Assembly: GCA_022495995.1 (NCBI GenBank)
Contig: JAFEMH010001296.1
Span: 186,001 to 250,000, forward strand
DNA: 64,000 nt
Source of the DNA: Adenophora triphylla var. japonica
Lineage: Eukaryota > Streptophyta > Magnoliopsida > Asterales > Campanulaceae
Direction of reading: 5' to 3'
The notes under the pieces are model-generated. The model saw only the letters and a program-made list of their open reading frames with translations, searched no databases and was not told where the DNA came from. Positions 54,020 to 64,000 of this stretch are shown here, in pieces (position 1 is the first letter of the stretch; each line of letters opens with the position of its first letter). A program made the translations under genes and the position numbers.

Positions 54020-55245
54020 ACACAGTTAAACCAAGGGAAAATTACTGTTGGGTCCTTCACCCCAAGTCAAAAGATCAATTAAGACAAGAATTTTGAAATT
54101 TAACCAACTAATCTGACATCATAATCAAAATTCCACCTAGTCCTTCCCTACCCAAACTATCCCTTACCCAAAAATTTAAAACTATCCCCTCTCTCTCTTC
54201 TCTCACTTTCTCTCTCTACCACCCCTTCCCCTTCCCCTTTCCCTTCCCCTCCGGCGACCTTCCCTCCCTTCCGGTGACCCTTCCCTTTCCAACTCCGGCG
54301 ATCCTTCCCTTTCTAACTCCGGTGACCCTCCCTTTCCCACCTCCGGCGAAACCTAATCCTAAGTCGTAATGATTATCTTCATGTTGACGAATTGAAATCC
54401 TGCAACTTATTGAGATTTTTTGTGAAAATTTTGCACTCTTCGTCTCAGGTACCGTCATCCTCCTGCTTTCCGCCTCCATAAATCACCACCCACCACCACC
54501 AACACCACCCAATTCTCCATTATCGCCAATTGATCATCATCTCCCAGACATGCATCTCTTCAGGTTCGCCGCCAAGCATTCTTGAAATTGCAACCTTCTG
54601 AAATTGCAGCCAAGCATTTTCTCTCCACCACCCTTCACCACTGCTCCCTTCTCTTTCGCCGCAAGCTCGCTCACCCTTTCGTCTTCTCTCCGCTTTCATA
54701 TAGAAAAAGCCCAGATTTTGAAAATATTCTTGGGGTTCTTCAAATCTTCTTTTTTGGGTGAAAACCCAAAAAATTGAATGAGTGGGTTTGTTTAGTTTCG
54801 AATCTGGTATTGTAATGTGTATGTGGAGCTTGAATTTGGTTTTTGGGGTTTTAAATCAAGGTTTTCAAATCATTTGGAATTTCAAATCTGGGTTTTTCTT
54901 TCAATTTTCCAGAAAATTAAAAAGTGTATGTGGAGCTTGAAATTTGTTTTTGGTTGTTAAATTTCAAATCTTGAAGTGTTATTGATATATTTTCAAATCA
55001 AGGTTTTCAAATCATTTGGGTTTTCTAAGTGTAAGTTATTGCCTTTTCATTTAACATGTAATTCTTCAAATGATGATGTAATATTCTTGGTGCAAATAAA
55101 GTGAAATGGATTTCATTGAATCAAACCCAAAACTATTCGCTTATGTCAGTTGGATTTGTTGTTGGATAGGTTTCAAAGGTGGTTGCTTTTGAAAGATGAG
55201 ATTCGAGTCGTGCGAATTTGATTTGTTGTATCGATTATATTGATG
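54020..55245. other. Non-coding stretch with pyrimidine-rich blocks
   Basis: Contains CT-rich runs (54185-54350, with CCTTCCC and CCGGCGA repeats) and later T/G-rich sequence with repeated AAATC..GGTTTTCAAATCATTTGG phrases (54855-55025). The 87-codon minus frame at 54216-54479 is low-complexity. Nothing recognised as a gene, although 54180-54700 has the look of a gene's 5' leader. Confidence 0.35.
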
Positions 55246-55249
55246 TTGT

Positions 55250-56050
55250 GCTTATCAAATATGTCAAATAAAACAACTGTGAAGTTAACTAAAAACAATT
55301 GTGAACTTATTTAATATATCAAATAATTTCATAAAGTAGCAAAAATATAGACCATAATAAAAGACTAAAAACAACTATAAATTAATAAATATGTCAAATA
55401 ATCTCATAAAATTGTAAAAAAATAAAGGTCATAAAATACTAAAAATAACTATGAACTTAAGTAAAAATAAATGTTAACATAACAAATATGTCAAATAATC
55501 TCATAAAATTGCAAAAATAGAGGTCATAAATGACTAAAACAAAAGTGAACTTAACAAAAATCAACAGCGAACTTAAGTAAAAACAACTGTGAACATAACA
55601 AATATGTCAAATAATCTCATAAAATTGTAAAAATAGAGGCCATAAAGGACTAAAATAACTGTGAACTTAACAAAAAACAACAGTGAACTTAAGTAAAAAC
55701 AACTGTGAACATAACAAATATGTCAAATAATCTCATAAAATTGCAAAAATAGAGGCCATAAAGGACTAAAACAATTTTGAACTTAACAAATAGGTCAAAT
55801 AATCTCATAAATTTTCAAAAATAAAGGCTATAAAAGACTAAAAATAACTGTGAACTTAACTAAAACAACTGTGAACTTAACTAAAAATAAATGTGAATTA
55901 AGTAAATGGTAGTCATTTTCATGCAGAAATTATGAATTTAGCTAAAATAACTTTGAACTTCGCTTAGTTGTTTTTGGAACAAATGTTAAAAATAATTGTG
56001 AACTTCTCAAAACAACTGTGAACTTGAAACAACTGTGAACTTCTCAAATT
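55250..56050. repeat. Irregular tandem repeat, about 100-115-bp unit
   Basis: About six to seven units of CAAATATGTCAAATAATCTC, ATAAAATTGCAAAAATAGAG, GTCATAAAxGACTAAAAxAA and CTGTGAACTTAACTAAAAAC, losing order toward the right where only AACTGTGAACTT remains. A+T-rich with no coding. Confidence 0.85.
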
Positions 56051-56559
56051 TGCTCCAGATTATATACTGATGCTACTAGTTTGATTCGTATTGACGATAC
56101 GAAAACTACGGTGGTTTCAGATTTTTTTTTCTTTTACTTCTATATCTTAAGATATTACATTTTAAAGTTTTGAGGAAAAAAAAAAGAAAGAGAGAGAAAG
56201 AGGAGAGAGAAAATGCTGACAAGCTGAAAACGCACGTCCGTTCATGTCATTTAATTGAGTGACACAAGCGTAATTTTCATCAATTTACTAAAAACACGCA
56301 TATTTATCAATAACTATAGGACCTGATGGTAAATTTACAAATTATGCGTCCTTAACTATCGTTTTTATTAGGATAAGGAATGATTTGATAACCGAAGCCA
56401 ATTTTCGTCCACCAATTTTAAAAAAAAATCACTTGGTAAGCAAACAATTGCACAGTCCAAAGTAGTACCGCCCCTGGACGGTGAGGGAGTATATGGGGGT
56501 GTTTCGTAAATAAGAGTAAAAGAAGGGTTAGCTTGCGAGAAATGACTTGACTATGGAAG

Positions 56560-56752
56560 AAGTTCCCGCTTCCGGCGTTGGTCTCACTCCCTCGCCGGCT
56601 CGCCCCCCTTCCACTTTCTCTCTCTTTCTCTTTTGTCAAACACCCTAATTCACGACCGTTTCATTTTCTCACTCCCAAATTACTCCAATAACCGCCATTT
56701 CTCCGTCACCGGCGATCATCCGATCGCGTCCTCTCTAATCAATCGTAGATCT
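56560..56752 (+). other. Probable 5' untranslated exon of the DEP-DUF547 gene
   Basis: Leader-like sequence (CTCTCTCTTTCTC, then CGATCATCCGATCGCG) ending at a good donor AGATCT|GTAAGTTT at 56753. It would join an acceptor before 57666, for example TGTGGCAG|TTTG at 57566. The transcription start is not determined. Confidence 0.45.
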
Positions 56753-57665
56753 GTAAGTTTTGATCTCCTCTTTAATTACTCGTAACTTCCCTTGCCGGAA
56801 TCGTACATTGAACTCGCTGCTTATTACGTTCAATTTTTGAAACTTTCTGTCTTCTATTGCATGAACTATAACATGATTTTATTCATCTAATTGACTTTTG
56901 TTTCTTGTACTGAGCCTGCTACCATGTTGATTTCTTGAATAGATTTTCATTTACTTGTTTCTGAATACCTTAGGTCGAAATACGCTTCAGTTAGTACTTA
57001 ATTTAGTGCGATTATTGTTTAATTTTTAGTGTTGTGCATTGATGATAAATGTTGAACTCTTTGTAGTTTTGTGGATGCTTGATTCTGGAATCTTGGTTAT
57101 TCAGTTTCATTCTTGGTTTTATTTAGAAGTTAAATTTGAGTATGAATGATTTAGTTTTCTTTCTGAACTCATATTGCTTTAGAAAATAGAAGAATCATAG
57201 ATATATTGTGAATTAGCTGTTTTATTACTAAATTTCAGATTTATAATGTTTCTTATTGGAAGTTGCATTTGACGATGTTGTAGAAGAAAATGACATAAAC
57301 CGAGTCTGTCTGCACAAGTGTTGTTCCATGTCATGCACTTATTCTATTCCTTCAAATTAGAAGGGTTCTTGAATATATTTTTTTGAGAATTCAAGTCTCA
57401 AATATCACTGATCATTGCTAGGTTGGGTTTGTAAACAGTCTGCGGTAATGTTAATCATTGATATCTGATTAGAAAAAAGAAAAAAGGTCTGCAGAAACTG
57501 GATTATAGTAATATAGTGCGTGATGATTTTATTTTATATTTTTTTGGCTCTTTGTTGCTGTGGCAGTTTGTTGCTAGTACTTCCTTAATTTTCCCAAGTA
57601 GAGTTAAAAATAATGTATGTCTTGGGTACCACATTCTAGAGTATTTAGGAAATCTTGCTGGTGAT

Positions 57666-60600
57666 ATGGAAAAGGAAGATCACTCTGATAAAGAAATAGT
57701 TAATTCTTCAGCTCCTGAAAAGGAGGGGGTTACAGTACATATTCAGAAGGAACAACAGCCAGCAGAAACTTCTTGTGAAGAACATGTGGGAAATACTGGA
57801 ATTCTGGAAAGCACAGCTGATATTGCAAAAGAAGACCTGGAAAAGGAAACTGCTACTGTGGAAAGCACGTCTTGTTCTCCAACTCGATTGTTTACTACCG
57901 AACACTTTGTGAATACTCTCATTGATGAACCTGATATTCAGAAAGAAGACCAGGAAAGGGAAACTTCTACTGAGAAAAGCACGTCTTATTCTCCAAAATC
58001 TGAACAGGAAAGTGCCAAAGCCAAACCATTTAGTTCTTCAACTACTGAGAAGGAGACTGACTCAATTAACATTGAGAAAGATAACCCGGAGAAGGAAGGC
58101 GCTTCTGATAACACTATTGTACAATCTGCTGAAATGACAGGAGAGGCTATTGGTATACCCAAAGATGGCCAATCTGTAGCACCTGCAGAAGTGAAACCAA
58201 GAGACATCAGCAAGGCCAGTTCTGAATTTGATGAAGGGGTTGATGGTTCAACCGAAAAGAAGGTGGAGAGCGAAAACATAGAGTGTGAAGATTCAGAAGA
58301 AACAAATAAGTATCTCGAAGATATCCTTTACGAGGAGGAAGAAGAGCCTGTATTTGATGGAACTGAGGTACCTGGGATGGAAGTTTACAAGAGGAGTTCT
58401 TCTTCTTTAGTTTCTGATCCAGAATCACCAGGATCTGTTTGGCCTGAGAAAGCTGCAGCTCTCAAGAACTTTGTAAAGGAAAAGAGCATAGTTGCAGTCT
58501 CTAGTGTTCTGCGTCGCCTCTCTGGGAAAAGTGATGATGGACATGGTTCCCTTGATGAAGAAGACAAGAATGCAGGCAGCAATGGTAATAAGACAGACGA
58601 CATAGATTTGTCCAAAGAAAGTGAAGTCTTAGAGGCCTCCCAGAAAACGGAAGAGAAATCTGGATGGAATCCCCTCAGCTTAATTGGGGTTTCACGTGAA
58701 GCTGATGCAGAGAACAAAGTTGAACTGAAGGAGAAGGACATTATCGAATTAGTTAAACCAATACCTATGAAAGGAAGAATCATATTGTATACCAGGTTAG
58801 GATGCCAGGACAGCAAAAAGGCAAGGAAATTTCTTCATAGGAAAAGGCTCAGGTATGTTGAGATTAACATAGATGTATACCCTACTAGAAAACTGGAGCT
58901 GGAGAGAATTGCTGGGTCCTCTTCTGTTCCTAGAGTGTTCTTTAATGAAGTTCAGATTGGAGGGTTAAATGAGCTAACACTTTTAGAGGAGTCTGGTAAG
59001 CTTGATGAGAAGATTGAGTATGTAATTACTGAAGCTCCGTCATTTGAAGCCCCTCTGCCACCTCTATCAGCTGAGGATGATGTGTCTGGTGCTGGAAGTA
59101 TCGATGAGCTGGCTCTCATTGTTCGTAAAATGAAAGACTATGTTGTTGTTAAGGATCGGTTTTATAAAATGCGTAGAGTCATCAACTGCTTTCTTGGATC
59201 AGATGCCGTGGATTTCTTATCAGAAGATCAGTACTTGGAAAGAGAAGAGGTTTGTTGCTTGTTTCTTTTCAAGCTTTTCACGTAAGATAGTGTCCATAGT
59301 CTACATGGCTTTAAAGCAGCATTAACCTTCATGCTGTTTCAAGGCCATGATATTAACAACCTTAACTATGACTGCACTGACAGCTGCTTCAATTATTCTA
59401 GTGCTGAAAAGCTGTAACTTAAAACTATTACCTTGCAGCTTTTCATAAATCAACCAACATTATTACAAGACTAATCATTTTGCATTGATTTGTATTGGTG
59501 TCAACTTTGTTTAGCTACACTTATTTATTCCCTTTGGGGGGTGGGGCTTGAGCTTTAATTCATGGTAATAATTCAGAACTTAATGTTTTCTTTGACAAAA
59601 TGGGCTTAGATCCTTACAGTGGATTAATGTTTCACTTTGGCTGTGAGTTGAGCTTTGTTCGCTTCTGAAGTTGAAGTGATTCTTGCTTGAAGACTATGTT
59701 GAAGCCTTCATTTGTCACAACCCTTTACTTATTGATGTCTATCTTTTCTCAGTCAACTTTGTATATTCCTACTTGTCTTTTCCCACTGAATCTGCTAATT
59801 TTCTTTATAAAATTGTGTATATGAGTGCGTCTAACATGTCCCGTACCTCCCCTCAAAGGTTGTTAATGGATAAACAAAAGTTTTATGGCTTGAGAAATAG
59901 AGAGCATACCTTTTATGTTGGATTAATCATGTGGTGCATACCAAGGGACTGCAGTTTCATGTTGTGTAGAAGATTCTTTCTTGTCTAAATTTTATTCTCT
60001 ATATTTAATTAGCTTGTTTGTGCTGTTTATTGGAATCAACTTCATCTCTATAATATGTAATCATCTGGTCCTTGTGAATTGTAGGCTTGTCTTAATCTTA
60101 TCATCTGAACATTTCACCATTTGATCGTTTTATTTTATGCTCAAATAGGCTATTGAATTTGGTCGCAAGCTAGCAAGCAAACTCTTCTTCCAGCATGTTC
60201 TTGAGTGAGTTCCTTTAGTTTCCTTCTTTTTCATGTTTTATCTGCTTTGTCATATTCTCTCTCTCTCTCTGTCTCTCTCCTCTCTACCTTCTTTCTTCCT
60301 CTGCTGGTAACTTTTTTGCTTACTATTGAATATTGATATGCTCATATGTTTGATTGATGTCATTCTCAATATCTTACTAGTGAGAATCTGTTTGAGGATG
60401 GGAATCACTTGTATCGGTTTCTGGACCATGATCCCCTGGTATCTCAATGTCATAACATCCCAAGAGGTATAACTGAGGTGAAGCCGAAACCCATAACAGA
60501 AATATCTTCAAGGCTGAGATTTTTGGCATATGCTATTTTTGAAGCATATGCATCAGAAGATGGAAAGCATGTTGATTATAGAAGCATACACGGGAGCGAG

Positions 60601-62120
60601 GAATTTGCAAGGTTTGCTTTAGTACTCAAGTCATTGGGATAAACTTACCTTGCTGCAACTTTAGTGTATATGTATTTAATTTGTGCTCATGGCATTGACT
60701 TAACATCATTTATAGGTACTTAAGGACAGTTGAGGAACTTCAGAGAGTTGAGTTGCAGGATATGCCTAGGGAGGAAAGACTTGCATTCTTCATTAATCTG
60801 TACAATATGATGGCCATTCATGCAATATTAGTGTGGGGTCATCCTGCTGGAGCTATGGAGCGGAGGAGATTGCTAGGGGATTTTAAATATGTTATCGGAG
60901 GGTGTACTTATTCACTTTCAGCAATTCACAATGGCATCCTAAGGGCCAACCAGAGACCACCGTACAATCTTATTAAGCCATTTGGTGTAAAAGATAAACG
61001 TTTCAAGGTGAGATATTCAGACAAATATCCTGATTTTTTGCGAGGTACTAATGGCAAGCTTACTAGCTGTTTACCTGCAAAGTGCAAATATCCAAATGCA
61101 TGTGATATGCATTCTGGTAACTTTTTGTAAACTAACTTTTTCCTGTAAGCATAACCTTATATTTTATTTTTCAAATTAGTTAGTCAGAGACTCCTTATAA
61201 GTACCATATCTTCTGTGTGGTCAATAGTCATAAATGTCAGATATACAGGCCTGCTCTTGGTGGGTTGATGATAGTAAACTATGCTTTCAGTAGAGTTACA
61301 GTTGAGAAATAGCATTGATAGAAATTGGAAGGAATTTGTAACACAGGAAAGTTTTAGCACGTGTTCATTGGGTTTGACACATTGCCATTTGCTTCAACCA
61401 ATTGATCCATCATCTGACTCACAAGTGAAATAGATTCAATGGTTGAATTTAAAATTTAAATATCCACAACACCTCTTCTTCTTATTCATGTTTTCCAAAA
61501 ATGGGAATTGCTCTGTTGTTGTTCTCAAAAACGAAAAGTAAATACATTGTTCATGGTATATACATGCTTGTTTGGATTGTAGATACCTTGTCTCTTTGAT
61601 ACTCGGACTCTTTGGTTTACCTCGTTGGACCCTTGTCAGCAAGACTAAAATAGGAGTGTCCGACAAATTGCCAAGTGTTGGACACAGTTTCATCTTTGAA
61701 TATAAGGTTCATATGCTTGGACTGGAAGTGTTGTTTTTTAAGTAAACAAGTATTTTTCTTTCCCTTTGATGACTATTTGCATTTGTTGGGTTCTTAGAGG
61801 TTTTGAAGAAATTGGTAAATGAGGATCTGGAATCAATAGTTCCTTGATTTAGCTTCTTATTCTATTTATATTTACTTATGCAACTCTTGCTCTCTTTCTT
61901 TTTCTATTGATTTAATTCATCAGATGGCACTTTCTTATCCCGAGCCTCTCGTTCACTTTGCCCTGGTCTCCGGCAACCGATCTGCACCTGCTCTCCGATG
62001 CTACTCTCCTGGAAACATTGATAAAGAGCTGATGGAGGCTGCTCGTGACTTCTTAACAAGTGGAGCACTCATTCTTGATCTTGATGCCAAGGTTGCATCA
62101 ATCAGTAAGATACTGAGATG
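57666..62120 (+). CDS. Glutaredoxin - DEP - DUF547 domain protein (At4g08550-like), 3' end outside window
   Basis: Exons that join in frame: 57666-59249, 60149-60204, 60381-60611, 60716-61007, 61924-62120, all with GT/AG borders; 786 codons plus two bases. The start is MEKEDHSDKEIVNSSAPEKE; an in-frame ATG at 57516 lies upstream of a likely splice acceptor. Residues 1-350 are acidic and Ser/Glu-rich with repeated EKE(T/S)AT..STS phrases. Glutaredoxin-like domain at about 367-445 (GRIILYTRLGCQDSKKARKF, SSSVPRVFFNEVQIGG) with a lone Cys380 in place of CPYC. DEP domain at about 478-585 across three exons. DUF547 at about 630 to the end (EERLAFFINLYNMMAIHAIL, ALSYPEPLVHFALVSGNRSA). Homologues such as Arabidopsis At4g08550 have the same order; their role is unknown. 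DEP suggests membrane or signalling attachment. The last exon(s) are not seen by 64000. Confidence 0.85.
59250..60148 (+). other. Intron 1 of the coding region
   Basis: GT at 59250, AG at 60147-60148. Reading through it would end the protein after LEREEVCCLFLFKLFT. A 101-codon frame (59683-59988) has no family resemblance. Confidence 0.8.
61008..61923 (+). other. Intron 4 of the DEP-DUF547 gene
   Basis: GTGAGATATT donor at 61008 and TTCATCAG acceptor ending at 61923. The DUF547 reading is continuous only if this is removed; unspliced reading stops at 61127. Confidence 0.85.
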
Positions 62121-64000
62121 GTAAGTTTTCTTAGTGCACCCAATATACATTTCGATGTATTTGTTCCTTTTTGTTTCTAGTTTTTTTCTAGTTTCCTCCT
62201 GTAAGATAGAACTATTGCCCTTGACACGAAGATAATTGTAATCCCTAGTGAAAGGGTCTCCCTCCTTCAATTTAAACTTGGAAATAGGAGCCTTACAATG
62301 AAGGATATTCTACAGACTGGGGAACGTTGAAAGTGAAAGTAGCTAGTCTAACCCATACATCCTCGCAGAGTAGAACAGAAGCCCAATCTCTGACCAAAAA
62401 CCAGATATGGAAAAGGGATGGAGACACTAATGGAAAAACTTCTGAGGATTGAGAGACCCATATTAGCACTTCAACCATGTACTATAACTTTGCAAACCTA
62501 ATTCACTCCTGTTCATTGATACCCATTAAGTACCTAAGTGTAGGAAGTGAATCTAAAACAGATTGAGATAGCCATTGGATCTTGAGCAGAAGAAATTCCT
62601 AAGTCATAGGCCTTTTGCATATCCACCTTGATTGCACATCTGATAGGGGGACTGTCTTGAGTTTAAGTTCTACCAGTCTCTGGCTTTAGGAGAACCTTAT
62701 GAGCAACTTCTACCCATGTACAATTGTCTGTAGATATTAGGACAATGGGCTGAGTGTGTTATGAAAGAAAACGTTTATTGTAATGAATAGGGCTGTAATC
62801 GAGCCAAGTCCAGCCGAGTTTGGTATGTTTTACTCAGCTTAGTTAAAAATTGTTAAAATTTGAGCCTATACAAGCTCGAGCCGAGTCCCAAAGGTGATAT
62901 GTAAGGTTGAATAAGGGTCCAGGGAAGTGTCGGGCCCACATGGGCTTAATGTAGACAGCCTTCCCTTTAATTTAAATGCAAGAGGCTGCTTCCTTGGCTC
63001 AGCCTCAGACTTGTGACCTCCAAGTTACAAACCGTTGTGCCAAGGCTCCTATGAACAAAATATATACTGTACTATTAAAATATGAGTAGTATTGTTTTTT
63101 AAATGCAAGGACAGGAAATAATTTTCTTCCTCATATTGATCTATTATCATAGTTCATCACAATAAAGCTTTCTCATTTCCATGCATTTATTGTATAAACT
63201 GGATGATCAGGATCCAACAATAGTCCTAGTTTGACTTGCTTGGCCAACTTTGACAAAAAAAAATTGTAATTTTCAAGGAGCTATAGATTAGTTTTGTTTC
63301 GATGTATACTGTTGTTTCGATGTATTTGTTTGATTTTATAGTATTATTTAGTATGTCTTTTTGTTTGATTTTACTTGAAAATACTCCCTTTGTTTCACAT
63401 CAATAGTCCTGGTTTGACTTGCTTGGCCAACTTTGACAAAAAAAAAAATTAATTTTTTTTAATCATCCTGCTGAAATTCTAAAAGTTGTTATTGATAGTT
63501 TTCATGGTGCATGAGTTAAAGTTGTTAGAATTTCATGAGGATAGTTAAATTTTCAGATTTTTTTTTTTTTATTTTTGTCAAAGTTGAGAGACAGGAGTAC
63601 TTCTTTTTAGAATTGCTCAAAATGAAGCCTCATTTTAACTAAAAGACATCAGGTTCTCATATACACCAAATATATGAAACAATTATTATAAACAAACTGA
63701 GCCGAGTCCAATGGAGCCAAGCTGAGCGAGTTGATCTTGAGCCGTACTTGCGAGCTTATAAGTGGAGCTTTACTTTCTCGAGCTTGAGCTCAATTGCACT
63801 AGTGTGTTTGCCTTGTGCTCAAGCTTGACTAGTTTAGGATCAAGCTTGACCAGTATTTCTTACTTTGTTTAGTGGTCAAAGCATCTGAAGCTTTGAAGGT
63901 AACTCATGCGGAGTAGTATACATATTTTCATCTAGTGTCTCTGAGGTATTCGCTTGACCGATAAGTTGGAACCATTTTACCTTCCCATTTCGGTTCTGCT
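62121..64000 (+). other. Long final visible intron with transposon debris
   Basis: Begins GTAAGTTTTC. No continuation of the DUF547 domain appears, so the intron exceeds 1.8 kb. It contains a GAGCCGAG-rich segment at about 62790-62890 and again at 63695-63800, consistent with the two ends of a non-autonomous hAT-like element (GGGCTGTAATCGAGCC at 62791), though no TSD could be fixed. A Stowaway-like unit lies within. Confidence 0.5.
63384..63597. mobile_element. Diverged Stowaway-like MITE in intron
   Basis: Left end CTCCCTTTGTTTCACATCAA, right end (complement) CTCCTGTCTCTCAACTTTGA, with TA on both sides (63382-63383, 63598-63599). A partial copy of its left segment (AATAGTCCTAGTTTGACTTG) lies at about 63220-63270. 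Confidence 0.6.

Noticed and set aside
54030..56350. Possible TIR pair AAATTACTGTTGGGTCCT / AAATTTACCATCAGGTCCT bounding a 2.3-kb element
   Set aside because: Only partly matching over about 18 bp, with no convincing target duplication.
57986..58816. Minus-strand ORFs of 73-143 codons opposite the DEP-DUF547 exon
   Set aside because: Shadows of the coding exon.

Overview
The window is plant nuclear DNA, most likely from a eudicot. The evidence is three recognisable plant protein genes with plant-type introns, PIF/hAT/Mutator/Stowaway-type DNA transposons, and several LTR retrotransposons of the Tat (Ogre-like) and chromovirus kinds. I cannot name the species. About half or more of the sequence is transposable element, much of it nested. 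Only one end of several insertions lies inside the window.

1-31 kb is a retrotransposon nest. A Tat/Ogre-like element (A) appears as the tandem unit internal end - LTR - internal - LTR: 1-2750 is the 3' internal end of one copy, 2751-4445 a shared LTR, 4446-13619 a second internal region carrying only a broken gag, and 13620-15315 the last LTR. Its 3' internal region carries four families of short tandem repeats, present in both copies. A ends inside an antisense accessory ORF (plant-mobile-domain-like) of a related outer Tat element (C), whose visible parts are 15316-15703 and 24411-29175. A chromovirus-like element (B, 15704-24405, TSD CTTGT, degraded RT/RNase H, LTRs about 99% identical) splits the same ORF. 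C ends at 29175 against the primer-binding site and 5' LTR of a third Tat-type element in the opposite orientation (D, 29236-30931).

31-36 kb holds a 616-bp non-autonomous hAT element with perfect 8-bp TSD, an intact chloroplast-type pentatricopeptide-repeat gene (32351-34207, + strand, like Arabidopsis At4g18520), and two MITEs.

36-49 kb is a second nest. A small long-TIR element (F) has received a gag-protease-only LTR retrotransposon (H, 36161-43153, minus strand, TSD CTATT), a Mutator-like element (G, 43829-44703, TSD TAAAATAAA) and a hAT element with a broken RICESLEEPER-like transposase (E, 44937-48375, 8-bp TSD with one mismatch). Two Stowaway-type MITEs follow.

49-57 kb has a small RING-H2 E3 ligase gene (minus), a 1.05-kb Tourist-like foldback element whose two arms are C-rich and G-rich, a degraded PIF/Harbinger transposase, and an approximately 0.8-kb tandem repeat. 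From 56.6 kb to beyond the window edge lies a large intact gene (+ strand) for a protein with an acidic N-terminal region, a glutaredoxin-like domain, a DEP domain and a DUF547 domain. Its last exon(s) lie outside the window.

The genes do not form a pathway. The interest lies in the nested, mostly non-autonomous retrotransposons, their recurrent modules, and an odd CAG/CTG-centred difference between duplicated copies of element A.
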